Shown piece by piece: positions 32,117-42,201 of a stretch of 64,000 bases of DNA (position 1 is its first letter; every line of letters begins with the position of its first letter). The DNA is from Paraburkholderia sabiae (GTDB lineage: Bacteria > Pseudomonadota > Gammaproteobacteria > Burkholderiales > Burkholderiaceae). Position numbers and translations under genes: made by a program. The notes under the pieces are model-generated. The model did no database searches. It saw nothing but the letters and a program-made list of their open reading frames with translations, and was not told the origin of the DNA. Location: NCBI RefSeq assembly GCF_030412785.1, contig NZ_CP125295.1, positions 2,790,001 to 2,854,000 on the forward strand, in the 5' to 3' direction.

Positions 32117-33654
32117 GCTGCGCGCCCCAGTAATGCCGCCGATTGTCCGAGTGCCGCACTCATGATCCGCTCCTCGTTCGCGTCGGCGCGTGAAATCTCC
32201 GCTGTGATGCGGCCTTCGTGCATCACGAGCACGCGGTCGGCCATGCCGAGCACTTCGGGCAGTTCGCTCGAAATCATCAGCACGGCCATGCCTTCCTGCA
32301 CGAGTTCGGACAGCGCGCCATACACTTCGGCCTTCGCGCCGACATCGATGCCGCGCGTCGGCTCGTCGATGATCAACACCTTCGGGCCTGTCGCGAGCCA
32401 CTTGCCGAGCACCACTTTCTGCTGATTGCCACCCGACAACGTGCCGACGGGCGCAGACGGATCGCTTGCCTTCAGACGCAGCCGCGTGCCCCAGCGCGTC
32501 GCGAGTTGCGTTTCGCTGCGCGTCGAAATCAGGCCGTGACGCACCAGCCGCCCGAGCACCGTCATCGACGCATTGCGCGCGATGCTCAACTCCAGCGCGA
32601 GCCCTTGCTGACGCCGGTCTTCCGGCACGAGGGCGAGACCCGCGCGCACAGCCGCAGCGGGATTGCCCGTCGCGAGCCGCTTGCCTGCGATCTGCACTTC
32701 GCCCGAATCGATGGGATCGATGCCGAAGATCGCGCGTGCCACTTCGCTGCGGCCCGCACCGACGAGTCCCGCGAGCGCCACGATTTCGCCGGCGCGCACG
32801 TCGAACGAAATATCCTTGAACACGCCGATGCGTGTCAGGTTACGCACCGACAGACGCACATCGCCAGGCTGCACGTCGGCTTTCGGATAGAACGTTTCCA
32901 GATCGCGGCCGACCATCTTTGCGACGACCGACTCCGTCGTCATTTCCGAAGTAGGTGCATCGAATACCTTTGCGCCGTCGCGCATGATCGTGACGTGCTG
33001 CGTCAACGCGAACACTTCGTCGAGCCGGTGCGTGATGAACAGAATCGCGACGTCGCGCTCGCGCAGCTTGCGCACGATTGCGAAGAGCCGTTCGACTTCG
33101 GGCAGCGACAGCGCCGCGGTCGGCTCGTCCATGATGAGCACGTTCGCGTTCAGCGAGAGCGCTTTCGCGATTTCGATCACCTGCTGATCGGCAATCGACA
33201 ATCCGCGCACAAGTCGATCCGCGCGCAGATCGACGCCGAGCGACGCGAGCAACCCGTCCACTTCCTTGCGCATTGCGTCGTGCTGGATGCGGCCGAAGCG
33301 GTCGACGGGTTGTCGTCCCATGAAAATGTTCTCGGCAATCGACAGATCGAAGAACAGCGTCGGTTCCTGATAGATCACAGCGAGTCCCGCATCGCGCGCT
33401 TCGGCGGGCGTCGCGAAACGCCGCTCGATGCCGTCGATGCGCAACTCGCCCGTATCCGGCTGATGCACGCCCGCGAGTATCTTCACGAGCGTCGATTTGC
33501 CCGCACCGTTTTCGCCGAGCAGCGCATGCACTTCGCCCGGCCACAGCACGAGTTCGCCGTCCGACAGCGCGCGCACGCGCCCGAACGTCTTGCTTGCGTG
33601 CCGCAATTCCAGCCGCGGCACGTCCTGAGTGTGTTCATGTAGCTGTTGCTGCAC
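32113..33654 (-). CDS. rhaT: L-rhamnose ABC transporter ATP-binding protein RhaT
   Basis: A 513-residue double-ATPase of the ribose-type importer. The first domain has [19 protein letters not shown] and the [15 protein letters not shown] signature variant; the second has the degenerate A-loop ([16 protein letters not shown]), [15 protein letters not shown] and [10 protein letters not shown]. The start is GTG at 33652-33654, since GGAGG lies five bases ahead; an upstream frame to 33978 has no ATG with a ribosome site and is non-coding in style. It follows the lactonase gene by 29 bp. This RhaT is the ABC component, not the E. coli H+-symporter of that name. Confidence 0.92.
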   Translation of the reverse strand: MQQQLHEHTQDVPRLELRHASKTFGRVRALSDGELVLWPGEVHALLGENGAGKSTLVKILAGVHQPDTGELRIDGIERRFATPAEARDAGLAVIYQEPTLFFDLSIAENIFMGRQPVDRFGRIQHDAMRKEVDGLLASLGVDLRADRLVRGLSIADQQVIEIAKALSLNANVLIMDEPTAALSLPEVERLFAIVRKLRERDVAILFITHRLDEVFALTQHVTIMRDGAKVFDAPTSEMTTESVVAKMVGRDLETFYPKADVQPGDVRLSVRNLTRIGVFKDISFDVRAGEIVALAGLVGAGRSEVARAIFGIDPIDSGEVQIAGKRLATGNPAAAVRAGLALVPEDRRQQGLALELSIARNASMTVLGRLVRHGLISTRSETQLATRWGTRLRLKASDPSAPVGTLSGGNQQKVVLGKWLATGPKVLIIDEPTRGIDVGAKAEVYGALSELVQEGMAVLMISSELPEVLGMADRVLVMHEGRITAEISRADANEERIMSAALGQSAALLGRAA

Positions 33655-33683
33655 CCTCGCCTCCTTCCGATGCTTCTTATCCT

Positions 33684-34577
33684 TCAGATTCGATAGAGCC
33701 GCTCTGCGTTGCGCACGAATAGCGCGTCTTTTTCCGCTTCGCTCGCTGCGCCGACGATCGACACATACGCGTGCCACAAGTCTCCGTATGAGCCGAACTG
33801 GCGGTCGACGGGAAAGTTCGATGCGAACATCGCACGCTCGACGCCGAACGTATCGATGGTTTCGAGCACATACGGACGCAGGCTTTCGACTGTCCATGCG
33901 TGATCGAACATCGCGAGTCCGCTGATCTTCACGGCGACGTTCGGACACTGCGCGAGCGTCTTCATCCCTTCGCGCCACGCGCGATATCCGCCGACGCTAT
34001 TGCGATCGACGAACATGCCCGCGTGATTGACGATGAACTGAGTGTCGTGATGCTCGTTCGCGAGCGCGGCCAGTTCTTCCATCTGCGACGGATACAATTG
34101 CGCGTCGAACGACATGCCGTGCTTGCGCAACAGCCTGAAGTTCTCGCGCCACGTCGCATCGCGCATGAAGTGACGACCGACGTAGTCGTATAGCTTGTCG
34201 TGATGCACGTTAAGGATTTGCCGCACGCCGCGTGTGTTGGCGAATGCCGCGTGCCGTTCGAGTACTTGTGCGGCGTTGGCGGCCGACAGATCGACGGCCG
34301 CAACGATGCCGTTGGGCATTGCGCGCGAACCCGCTGCATCGGCCACCTCTTGCAGCCAGCGCGTCTCTTCGACGGGATCTTCGGGATCGTGATTTGCCTC
34401 GACGTGCACGCACTTGAGCAGTTCGATCTCGCCTGCGTCTTTCAGCAGATCGGCGATCAGATAGTCGTGCTTGAGCGCGCGCGCATCGCCGACGAAGGAC
34501 ACGCCGGGATTGGCGAGCCAGGGGTAATGATGCGTCTTCAGATCCCACAGATGAATGTGCGGGTCGACAACTTTCAT
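33684..34577 (-). CDS. Amidohydrolase-family L-rhamnono-lactonase (probable)
   Basis: A 297-residue TIM-barrel metal hydrolase of the amidohydrolase 2 family. The DPHIHLWD motif (residues 5-12), NHAGMF (His) and ASNFPVD (Asp) supply metal ligands. It lies between the mutarotase and rhaT genes. In the non-phosphorylative L-rhamnose pathway the lactone made by the 1-dehydrogenase is hydrolysed to L-rhamnonate by a lactonase of this family, so that role is likely. A closely related fuconolactonase is the alternative. The start is the ATG at 34575-34577. Confidence 0.82.
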   Translation of the reverse strand: MKVVDPHIHLWDLKTHHYPWLANPGVSFVGDARALKHDYLIADLLKDAGEIELLKCVHVEANHDPEDPVEETRWLQEVADAAGSRAMPNGIVAAVDLSAANAAQVLERHAAFANTRGVRQILNVHHDKLYDYVGRHFMRDATWRENFRLLRKHGMSFDAQLYPSQMEELAALANEHHDTQFIVNHAGMFVDRNSVGGYRAWREGMKTLAQCPNVAVKISGLAMFDHAWTVESLRPYVLETIDTFGVERAMFASNFPVDRQFGSYGDLWHAYVSIVGAASEAEKDALFVRNAERLYRI

Positions 34578-34623
34578 GGCGCGTCCTTCGTCGCTGGCGC
34601 ACGTGCGCCGCGAGCGTCGCGAA

Positions 34624-34950
34624 TCAGTTGAAGGGATGCTGCAACTCAAATACTGGAATGAGCGGCTGCTGGAGCGGCGTATGGTCGGGCGCCGTCTGCA
34701 TGATGTCGGCCATGTAATCCCACCATTTGCGCATCACGGCGAGTTCGGGCAGGCGCTCCATCGAATGATCCGCCGTGCGCGTAAGTATCGCGAACAGATG
34801 GTGCGAGTCGTCGTCGAGAAAGATCCGGTAATCGCGCACGCCGGCGTTGTGCAGTGCGTCGACGAGTTCCGGCCAGATCTCCCGATGCCGGCGCTCGTAC
34901 TCGTCGCGCATGCCGGGGTTCAGCACCATCCGGAAAGCGATTGTCTCCAT
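34624..34950 (-). CDS. rhaM: L-rhamnose mutarotase
   Basis: A 108-residue protein of the RhaM/RhaU family. It interconverts alpha and beta L-rhamnose, supplying the anomer used by the pathway. Family signatures are present: AFRMVLNPGMRDEYERRHREIWPEL (in parts), GVRDYRIFLDDDSHHLFA and the MRKWWDYMADIM helix. It is the first gene of the rhamnose transport operon, divergent from a LysR gene. The ATG at 34948-34950 is chosen at the family start. Confidence 0.93.
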   Translation of the reverse strand: METIAFRMVLNPGMRDEYERRHREIWPELVDALHNAGVRDYRIFLDDDSHHLFAILTRTADHSMERLPELAVMRKWWDYMADIMQTAPDHTPLQQPLIPVFELQHPFN

Positions 34951-35108
34951 GCCGGGGTTGTCTCCAGTGTCTTCGATCACTTGTTCTTGCCGCTCTCTGA
35001 GGTAGCGTCTGATGCGACTATAATTCGGGCGTCGATAACATCTCAATCCGTTGTTGGGATTGGGCGATACTCAAACCGAATCGCTAACGTTCGATTTTCC
35101 GACCTTAC

Positions 35109-36068
35109 ATGAGCCAGAACGCCGCCACTGTCGCCCTCGTCAACCGGCTCAAGTTCAAGCATCTTGCGCTGCTCGTCGCGCTCGACGACGCCCGCAACGT
35201 CCATCAGGCCGCCGACGCCATTAACGTCGCGCAGCCGAGCGCGAGCCGCATGCTCGGCGACATCGAAGAAGCGCTGGGCTTTCTGCTGTTCGAACGCAAT
35301 GCGCGCGGCATGCAGCCGACGCCGCTGGGCGTTGTCACACTTGCCTATGCACGGCGTGCGCTCGCGGAACTCACGCGTTTTGCCGAAGATCTCGATGCGA
35401 AGCGTAAAGGCGGCCATGGGCAACTGACGGTTGGCGCGATCATGGGCGCCGCGCCCGATCTGCTGGCGATGGCGGTTGCTGCGCTCAAGACTGAGCGGCC
35501 TTTGTTGCATGTCTGCATTCTCGGTGAGACCAGCGATCAGGTGGTGCAATTGCTGCATCGCCGCGAAGTGGATCTTGCGCTTGGGCGGTTGACTAATCCT
35601 CTGCAGCACAATGATTTCAGTTTTGAGCCTTTGGCGCGGGAGACCCTGGTTCTGGTTGTGCGGGCTGTGCATCCGCTTGCTGAACGGGCTTCTGTTTCGC
35701 TGCGCGAGCTGATGGATTGGCCCTGGGTCGCGCAGCCTGTTTCTAGTCCGGCTCGGGTTTTGTTTGAGGAAGAGCTTGCTCGGGCTGGGCTTGGGACGCC
35801 TGCTAATCTCACCGAATGTGCTTCTATTTTTGCTACTTTGCAGTTGCTTGAGAATTATGACGCTGTCGCTATGTTGCCTGAGTCTGTTGTCAGGGATCAC
35901 GTGCGTGGCAAGTTGCTCGTTGCTCTGCCTGTTGAGATTGGCAAAAGCCTTGCCGGGTTTGGGATTCTTACTCGCAAGGAAGAGGCTCTTGCTGAGCCTG
36001 CGCAGCGGTTTGTTGAGCTGTTGAGGGTGCACTCTGCGAGGCTTTCTCGGGAAGATGCCCTGGCCTAG
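35109..36068 (+). CDS. LysR-family regulator divergent from the rhamnose operon
   Basis: A 319-residue LysR-type regulator with the N-terminal HTH (about 12-75, LKFKHLALLVALDDARNVHQAADAINVAQPSASRMLGDIE in parts) and a periplasmic-binding-like sensor. It diverges from the mutarotase gene with 158 bp between the starts, so it likely controls the rhamnose operon; a TATAAT at 35019-35024 in the shared gap is a candidate -10. Of its last 21 codons only three end in C, with G and T taking over, and the stop adjoins palindrome copy B at 36069. Confidence 0.88.
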   Translation: MSQNAATVALVNRLKFKHLALLVALDDARNVHQAADAINVAQPSASRMLGDIEEALGFLLFERNARGMQPTPLGVVTLAYARRALAELTRFAEDLDAKRKGGHGQLTVGAIMGAAPDLLAMAVAALKTERPLLHVCILGETSDQVVQLLHRREVDLALGRLTNPLQHNDFSFEPLARETLVLVVRAVHPLAERASVSLRELMDWPWVAQPVSSPARVLFEEELARAGLGTPANLTECASIFATLQLLENYDAVAMLPESVVRDHVRGKLLVALPVEIGKSLAGFGILTRKEEALAEPAQRFVELLRVHSARLSREDALA

Positions 36069-36701
36069 TTGTTTTTTTGTCTGCGACGCTAGTCGCCATT
36101 CTGTGCTTTTTGGTTTTTGCTTTTGGCTGGCATCCGCGAATTCGTATCCGTACTTCACGCGTCGCCCCTGTGCGGGGCGGCACCTACTTTTCTTTGCAGC
36201 GGCAAAGAAAAGTAGGCAAAAGAAAGCCGCTTTTGAACCTCCGGTGCCTGCCCGAATAGCGCTGCGGCGTGCCGCAGTTGAGCTATCGCTCAGCGACGTC
36301 CGCACTCTGTAGAAAGCCCGCAGTCAACCGCGCACGGCGCGAAAGCCCCACACAGTCTGGAGCACATACCGCCGCAATCAACCGAGGGCAAATGCAAAAA
36401 AACGTGCTGACCGAATGTGCTCCAGGTGGATGTCATGTTTCGCGCCGCGCGCGCCTGACTGCGGGCTTTCTACGGAGTGTTTGCGTCACTGCGCGACAGC
36501 TCAAGGACCGTGTGCCGTGGCGTTATCCTGGCGGGCACCGGAGGTTTGAAGCGGCTTTCTTTTGCCTACTTTTCTTTGCCGCTGCAAAGAAAAGTAGGTG
36601 CCGCCCCGCACAGGGGCAACGCGTGAAGTACGGATACGAATTCGCGGATGCCAGCGCCGCAAAAAGCCAAAAATGGCGACTAGCGTCGCAGACAAAAAAG
36701 C
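36069..36701. repeat. About 633-bp nested palindromic element, copy B
   Basis: Second copy of the element at 19541-20176, with the same arms, inner dyads and order. The two perfect 15-bp hairpins CCTACTTTTCTTTGC / complement are at 36183-36216 and 36565-36598. It fills the gap between the stop codon of the LysR gene (36068) and that of the rhamnose dehydrogenase gene on the other strand (36704). Differences from copy A are scattered point changes and small indels, mostly between the arms and near the ends. No transposase frame and no obvious target-site duplication is seen. Confidence 0.92.
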
Positions 36702-36703
36702 AG

Positions 36704-37486
36704 CTACTGCAAATTCACAAACAACCCACCATCGACCAACAAAGCAGCGCCAGTAACATACCTTGCCCGGTCGGAGGCCAAAAACACCACACACTCGGCG
36801 ACGTCATCAGGCTGCCCCAACCGCCCTAAAGGAATCCGCTTCTCAAAGTAAGCCTTCTTGGCGTCATCAGCCAGGTCCTCGGCATTAAGATCAGTAGCAA
36901 TAGTCCCAGGCATAACCGAATTACACCGAATCCCAAAAGGTCCAAGAGCGACAGCACATGACTGCATCAAAGAATGCACACCAGCCTTGGTGGGCGTGTA
37001 GTGCGTCTGCATACCGCCACCCACTAGCGCGCTAATAGAACTAGTCGCGACAATCGCACCGCCCGTACCTTGCGCCTTCATCTGCTGCGCAGCAGCCTGA
37101 GTGACAAAAAACGCGCCGTTGAGATTAACGGCAACGGTAGTTTCGAGCACATCAGCAGGCATATCCAGAAACGCATGAAACGGACAAATACCTGCATTGC
37201 TGGCCAGCACATCGACCTTGCCGAAGGCATCAACAGTTCGAGCCACAAGCTCGACGCCAGTCGAACGCAGAGCAACGTTCCCTTCAACGGCAATCACTCG
37301 TCGCCCAAGCGCCTGAATCTCATCGACAACCTCGTCAACAGCGGAGCGCCGGCCATACGATGCATCGTTATCGCCCCAGTAATTGATCGCGACATCGGCG
37401 CCCTCACGCGCACACGCCACCGCGATCGCGCGTCCAATGCCGCGCGAGCCGCCCGTCACGATCACCGACTTGTCTTTCAGCAGCAC
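36704..37486 (-). CDS. L-rhamnose 1-dehydrogenase (SDR family)
   Basis: A 260-residue short-chain dehydrogenase oxidising L-rhamnose at C1 to the lactone. The cofactor loop is TGGSRGIG (residues 11-18) and the catalytic region reads SSISALVGGGMQTHYTPTKAG, giving Ser-Tyr-Lys. The C-terminus RYVTGAALLVDGGLFVNLQ and NAGICPFHAFLDMP match characterised bacterial L-rhamnose 1-dehydrogenases closely, so this call is firmer than usual for SDRs. Downstream genes in the operon order come first on this strand: KDR-dehydrogenase, MFS, dehydratase, then this gene. Codon use is T/G-rich at third positions, with 11 of the last 54 codons ending in C. Confidence 0.88.
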   Translation of the reverse strand: MLLKDKSVIVTGGSRGIGRAIAVACAREGADVAINYWGDNDASYGRRSAVDEVVDEIQALGRRVIAVEGNVALRSTGVELVARTVDAFGKVDVLASNAGICPFHAFLDMPADVLETTVAVNLNGAFFVTQAAAQQMKAQGTGGAIVATSSISALVGGGMQTHYTPTKAGVHSLMQSCAVALGPFGIRCNSVMPGTIATDLNAEDLADDAKKAYFEKRIPLGRLGQPDDVAECVVFLASDRARYVTGAALLVDGGLFVNLQ

Positions 37487-37503
37487 ATGCGTCTCCTAAA
37501 TTT

Positions 37504-38682
37504 TCAATGCTGATAAGGCCGCTCGAGCTTGCACTCCGGATTCAATCGCACGCCGAAGCCCGGCGTCTCGGGCACCTTCATTCGACCATTCACAGGAACC
37601 GGTTCGTCGAGCAGCAACGGCGTGAACATCGGCACGACCTGATCGGCCTTCGGCGCCATCATCAGAAACTCGGCGAACGGCGAGTTATGGCGCGTGACCA
37701 CGAAGTGATAGCTGTACACCGACGACCCATGCGGCACGACCAGCACGTTATGCGCATCGGCAAGCGCGGAAATCTTGATCAGTTCCGTGATGCCGCCGCA
37801 CCAGCCCACGTCCGGCTGGATCAGATCGCAGCAGCCCATTTCGAGCAGCATCCGGAAGCCCCAGCGCGTCGCTTCGTGCTCGCCCGTCGATACCATCATG
37901 CCGCGCGGCACATTGCGGCGCAGTTCGGCGTAACCCCAGTAGTCGTCGGGCGACAAGGCTTCTTCGATCCACTTCAGCCCATGCTCGTGCGCGGCCTTCG
38001 CGAGCTTCGTCGCGTACGTCACGTCGAGGCTCATCCAGCAGTCGTACATCAGCCAGAAGTCGTCGCCGACGCGGTTGCGCATTTCCGCGAGCTTGTCGAT
38101 GTTCTTGCGCAAGCCCTCTTCGCCTTCCGCCGGATTGTGCTGCAACGGCAGCTTGCCGCCGATAAACCCCATCTGCTTCGCCAGATCGGGCCGCGCGCCC
38201 GTCGCGTAGAACTGCAATTCGTCGCGCACGGGTCCGCCCAGCAATTGATACACGGGCTCCTTGCGCACTTTCGCGAGCAGATCCCACAGTGCCAGATCGA
38301 CGCCCGAAATCGTGTTGAGCACGACGCCCTTGCGCCCGTAGTACAGCGTCGAGAAGTACATCTGATCCCACATCTTCTCGATGTCCGTCACGAGTTGCCC
38401 TTCGAGGAAGCGCGCCAGATGCTTCTCGACGATAAACGCGCCGATCTCGCCGCCCGTCGTCACCGCAAAGCCGACCGTGCCGTCGCTCGCCTCGATTTCG
38501 ACGACGAGCGTCCCCAGCACGTTGATACCGAATGACTGCCGGCTTTGCCGGTATTCGGGGTAACGCGCCATCGGCGTCGAGATGTGATCGTCGATCCAGT
38601 GTCCGTCGGCCTGATCGTGATAGTCCGCGCCGCCGCCGCGGACGACGAAGGCACGCACGTGCCGGATAGTGGGCATCGCCAT
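37504..38682 (-). CDS. L-rhamnonate dehydratase
   Basis: A 392-residue enolase-superfamily enzyme that removes water from L-rhamnonate to give 2-keto-3-deoxy-L-rhamnonate. The rhamnonate-dehydratase signature is clear: [67 protein letters not shown] and the final [13 protein letters not shown] with the catalytic His. The ATG at 38680-38682 has GGAG nine bases upstream. It is 17 bp upstream of the rhamnose 1-dehydrogenase gene. Confidence 0.93.
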   Translation of the reverse strand: MAMPTIRHVRAFVVRGGGADYHDQADGHWIDDHISTPMARYPEYRQSRQSFGINVLGTLVVEIEASDGTVGFAVTTGGEIGAFIVEKHLARFLEGQLVTDIEKMWDQMYFSTLYYGRKGVVLNTISGVDLALWDLLAKVRKEPVYQLLGGPVRDELQFYATGARPDLAKQMGFIGGKLPLQHNPAEGEEGLRKNIDKLAEMRNRVGDDFWLMYDCWMSLDVTYATKLAKAAHEHGLKWIEEALSPDDYWGYAELRRNVPRGMMVSTGEHEATRWGFRMLLEMGCCDLIQPDVGWCGGITELIKISALADAHNVLVVPHGSSVYSYHFVVTRHNSPFAEFLMMAPKADQVVPMFTPLLLDEPVPVNGRMKVPETPGFGVRLNPECKLERPYQH

Positions 38683-38722
38683 GTTCTAAAGCTCCGTTCG
38701 TGGGTTGCGCGCGCCTCGCGTG

Positions 38723-40054
38723 TCAGCGGGCGCGATGAATGGGTTGCGGGAATGCGGACGTGTCGCGGCTCGCGTCGCGGCGCATCAGCGTGCCGATCAG
38801 CAGCGCCGCCAGCAGGCTCGCCGCGCCGAGCAGCAAGAGGCCCGCCGACGTCGACTGGAATGCGTGTTCGGCACTCGTGCGCAGCGTCGGCGCAATGAAG
38901 CCGCCCAGGCTGCCGAGCGAGTTGATCAGCGCGATGCCGCCCGCCGCCGCCGCGCCCGTCAGATAGCGCGTCGGAAACGTCCAGAAAAGCGGCTGCGCAG
39001 CGATGAAACCGCTCGCCGCGCAGCACAGCGCGAGCAAGGCCACGAGCGGGCTATGCGCAAGACCCGACACGCCGATCCCGCATCCCGCGAGCACCAGCAA
39101 CACGACGGCCCAGCGCCGGTGCGTGAGCGTCGCATCGGCGCGGCGCGGCACGTACCACGTCAGCGCGAGCGCGCAGATCCACGGCACCGCGGCGACGAGA
39201 CCGACGCGCAGTCCGACCGATTCGCCCATCAGCGCGGCCACCTGCTGCGGCAGATAGAAGATCACGCCGTACACGCTCATCTGGATCAACAGATAGATCG
39301 CCGACAACAACAGCACGCGCCGGTCGACCAGCGCCGCCAGCAGATTGTGCGGGCCGTGCGCGGCGGCCGCGCGCGCGTCGTCGTCGAGTGCGGCGCTCAA
39401 GGTCTTGCGCGCAGCCGGCGTGAGCCAGCGTGCATCTTCGGGCCGGTCGTCGAGATAGAAGAACGCCCACACGCCGACTATCGATGCCAGCACACCCTCG
39501 ATCAGAAACAGCCACTGCCAGCCCGCGAGGTCCAGCGCGCCATGCAGATCGAGCAGAAAGCCGGACAGCGGACTGCCGAACATGAACGCGAGCGGCGCGC
39601 CGAAATAGAACACGCCGACGGCGCGCGCACGCGCCGATTGCGGAAACCAGCGCGTGAGGTAATAGATCACGCCCGGAAAGAAACCCGCCTCGGCGACACC
39701 GAGCAGAAAGCGCAACGTGTAGAAGGCCGTCGCCGTGTGCGCAAGACTCATCGCCGCCGACACGAGGCCCCACGTCACCATGATCCGGCACATCCACAGC
39801 CGCGCGCCGACGCGATGCAGCAGCAGATTGCTCGGCACCTCGAACAGTGCATAGCCGACGAAGAACACGCCCGCGCCGAACGCGAACGCCGCGTTCGAAA
39901 TGCCCGTGTCGTGCTGCAACGCTTTCTGCGCAAAGCCGATGTTCGCGCGGTCGAGAAACGCCAGCACGTACATCAGCAGCAGGAACGGCAGCAGTCGCCG
40001 CATGACCTGACTGACGATGGCGTCGAGCGTCGCGTCGGATGATGTCCGGTTCAT
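38723..40054 (-). CDS. MFS transporter, ACS family (rhamnonate or sugar-acid importer)
   Basis: A 443-residue 12-helix major facilitator of the anion:cation symporter family. The TM1 motif (LPFLLLMYVLAFLDRANIGFA) and the TM4/5 (FLLGVAEAGFFPGVIYYLTRWFP) segment are typical of ACS members that bring in sugar acids, including the RhmT-type L-rhamnonate transporters. It lies between the dehydratase and the second SDR, which supports import of rhamnonate or its lactone. GGAG precedes the ATG by about ten bases. Confidence 0.86.
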   Translation of the reverse strand: MNRTSSDATLDAIVSQVMRRLLPFLLLMYVLAFLDRANIGFAQKALQHDTGISNAAFAFGAGVFFVGYALFEVPSNLLLHRVGARLWMCRIMVTWGLVSAAMSLAHTATAFYTLRFLLGVAEAGFFPGVIYYLTRWFPQSARARAVGVFYFGAPLAFMFGSPLSGFLLDLHGALDLAGWQWLFLIEGVLASIVGVWAFFYLDDRPEDARWLTPAARKTLSAALDDDARAAAAHGPHNLLAALVDRRVLLLSAIYLLIQMSVYGVIFYLPQQVAALMGESVGLRVGLVAAVPWICALALTWYVPRRADATLTHRRWAVVLLVLAGCGIGVSGLAHSPLVALLALCCAASGFIAAQPLFWTFPTRYLTGAAAAGGIALINSLGSLGGFIAPTLRTSAEHAFQSTSAGLLLLGAASLLAALLIGTLMRRDASRDTSAFPQPIHRAR

Positions 40055-40149
40055 CGTGTCGTGTCTCCAGTGGCCTTCGTGCGAAGGCCTGGCGGCATGC
40101 GTGTGCCGCCGTTATCGTGATCGCTGCGCGCAGGTGAACATCACGCCAG

Positions 40150-40902
40150 CTAGTAAGTCGCGCGCCCGCCCGACAGATCGAATACCGAACCCGTGCTGAA
40201 CGCGCAGTCTTCCGAGCCGAGCCACAGGATCAGCGAAGCCGCTTCGTCGGGCAGCAGGAAGCGGTTCATCGGTATCTTGGAGAGCATGTAGTCGATGTGT
40301 TCCTGCTTCATCGAATCGAAGATTTCGGTTTTCGCGGCGGCCGGCGTGACGGCGTTGACGAGGATGTTCTTCGTCGCGAGTTCCTTGCCGAGCGATTTGG
40401 TAAGTCCGATCAGCCCAGCCTTCGACGCGCTGTAGTGCGACGCGTTCGGATTGCCTTCCTTGCCCGCCACCGAAGCGATATTGACAATGCGTCCATAACC
40501 CTGCTTGAGCATCTGCGGCACGACCGCGCGGCACACCAGATACGGCCCGATCAGGTTCACGTCGATCACCTGCCGCCACACGTCGGGATCGAGTTCCCAT
40601 GTCGTGCCGTTGCCGCCCGTGATGCCCGCGCAGTTGATCAGCACGTCGATCGCGCCGAACGCGGCGAGTGTCTGGCTGACGGCGGCGTCGATCTGCGCCT
40701 CTTTCGTTTGATCGACGGTGATGGCGGCGACCTTGCCGAGTTCGCCCAGTTCGCGCTCGCTGCGCGCGAGCCGCCCGGCGTCCAGATCCCACAGCGCGAC
40801 GGACGCGCCCGACCGCAGCGCGCGCTGCGCCACCGCATAGCCGATACCCCGCGCGCCGCCCGTCACGACGACGACACGCCCCTCCAGATCGATTCGATTC
40901 AT
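40150..40902 (-). CDS. 2-keto-3-deoxy-L-rhamnonate 4-dehydrogenase (SDR family)
   Basis: A 250-residue short-chain dehydrogenase. The cofactor loop is TGGARGIG (about 14-21) and the active site ASVAGKEGNPNASHYSASKAG supplies Ser-Tyr-Lys. Context and length match the 2-keto-3-deoxy-L-rhamnonate dehydrogenase (LRA5) that oxidises the dehydratase product at C4 to the 2,4-diketo acid. The start is ATG 40900-40902. The next step, a fumarylacetoacetate-hydrolase-family enzyme, would yield pyruvate and L-lactate and is not in the window. Substrate inferred from neighbours. Confidence 0.82.
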   Translation of the reverse strand: MNRIDLEGRVVVVTGGARGIGYAVAQRALRSGASVALWDLDAGRLARSERELGELGKVAAITVDQTKEAQIDAAVSQTLAAFGAIDVLINCAGITGGNGTTWELDPDVWRQVIDVNLIGPYLVCRAVVPQMLKQGYGRIVNIASVAGKEGNPNASHYSASKAGLIGLTKSLGKELATKNILVNAVTPAAAKTEIFDSMKQEHIDYMLSKIPMNRFLLPDEAASLILWLGSEDCAFSTGSVFDLSGGRATY

Positions 40903-41065
40903 GCTTGCGCTCCTGTGCACCTGATGCGCGGTCTGGTCTCGCCGCGCATTCGTCCTGTCTGGACCGTGAATCAATCACGGCCCTCGGTGTACGCAATATA
41001 AATCGGTGCCCGATACGGGAACAATTCGACTGTTGGATGGGGTGATAACAAAACCGGATCGGCGC

Positions 41066-41944
41066 CTACGCAATCCCGAGCACGGAGCAGATCCGCTCTA
41101 CGTAGCGCGGCGCCATTTTTTCGTAGCCGTCGCCCGTCGGATGGATCTCGTTTTCCCAGTCGTTGCTGACGCCGGGCGAATCGTCGACGGCGCGCGTCAG
41201 CGATTTGCGTGTGTCGATCACGTGAACGTTCGGCAAGCCGAGGTTCAGCGTGATCTCGGCGAGTTTGTCGATGAAGGCATCGGCGACTTTGTCCCAGTCC
41301 TGCATGGGAACCTTGTAAGTCACGAGCGCCGGCATCAGCCACGGACCGAGCCCGGCGATCGCGGGACTCGGACGCGGCGTCGCGTAGTCGTAGGTGTGCG
41401 TGAAGATCGGCGTATTGCGATTGTTCCGGCTCTTCGAGCGGATGAAGTCCAGCGCCTTGAATTGCAGCGTCAGATGGTTCGCGAAGTTCGCCCAGCCATC
41501 CTGCGAAATGTATTTGTCGACGGAAAGCGGGCCGTCCCATTCCGATTCCGTCAACAGGAGCCGTTCATGCGGCGCGATGGGCATCTGGTCGGCATCGACG
41601 GGCGGCACCTGCACGGCGTCGATCAGATCGTTGCCGCCCGCCGACAGCAGGATCGCATTCCACGGCTGCTCCTTCGGTCCCGCGAGCAACGAAAAGAACA
41701 GCGGATCGCGCCGCATGTCGACCATATGCGCGAGCGTGTCGCCGGGATCGGCGCAATTCACCGTCACGGTGCGCTGCGGAAACTGCATGTGATCGAGCAG
41801 CCGCGACGCGGCCCAAGGCTTGAGCGTGCTGAGCGAGAACCACGAGTCGCCCTGCGCGAGAAACTGCCAGTTGAACGGACTGAGATCGGGCGCGTGCTGC
41901 GTGCCCAACTGCTGCGAGGCGAACACTTTCATCTGGGTCGACAT
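41066..41944 (-). CDS. SGNH/GDSL-family hydrolase, cytosolic
   Basis: A 292-residue hydrolase of the SGNH fold. Block I reads AQGDSWFSL (a GDSW variant of GDSL), the central Gly-Asn segment is SAGGNDL, and block V is IHPTGDGYEKMA with the catalytic Asp/His region. No signal peptide is visible, so it probably acts in the cytosol or is exported by another route. GGAGG lies five bases ahead of the ATG. It diverges from the unknown gene at 42202. Likely an esterase, lipase or deacetylase. Confidence 0.78.
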   Translation of the reverse strand: MSTQMKVFASQQLGTQHAPDLSPFNWQFLAQGDSWFSLSTLKPWAASRLLDHMQFPQRTVTVNCADPGDTLAHMVDMRRDPLFFSLLAGPKEQPWNAILLSAGGNDLIDAVQVPPVDADQMPIAPHERLLLTESEWDGPLSVDKYISQDGWANFANHLTLQFKALDFIRSKSRNNRNTPIFTHTYDYATPRPSPAIAGLGPWLMPALVTYKVPMQDWDKVADAFIDKLAEITLNLGLPNVHVIDTRKSLTRAVDDSPGVSNDWENEIHPTGDGYEKMAPRYVERICSVLGIA

Positions 41945-42201
41945 GACTTCCTCCATCACAGGTGAATGACTGCCCGCGAAAGCCTCGTCTTCACTCGCGA
42001 CGCCGCGGCGAGCCGCAGCCAGTGTGGGGTTCCGAACGCTTCGCGGAAAAATGCCCAACCATCGATCAAGCTTGACCTACCCTGTTTGAACGTGCCGACA
42101 CAGGCACACCGGCCGCAGCCGATGGCCGATCCATGCGCCCGCCCGCGCCCCCACGCCAGACAACTCCACCGTCCGTTCTCATTCCGCATGGGAGTTTCAT
42201 C

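Noticed and set aside
19541..36701. The interval between the two palindromes as a composite transposon
   Set aside because: No transposase or target duplication; the elements are internally palindromic, and the genes between are ordinary, separate operons. A dispersed repeat explains both copies more simply.
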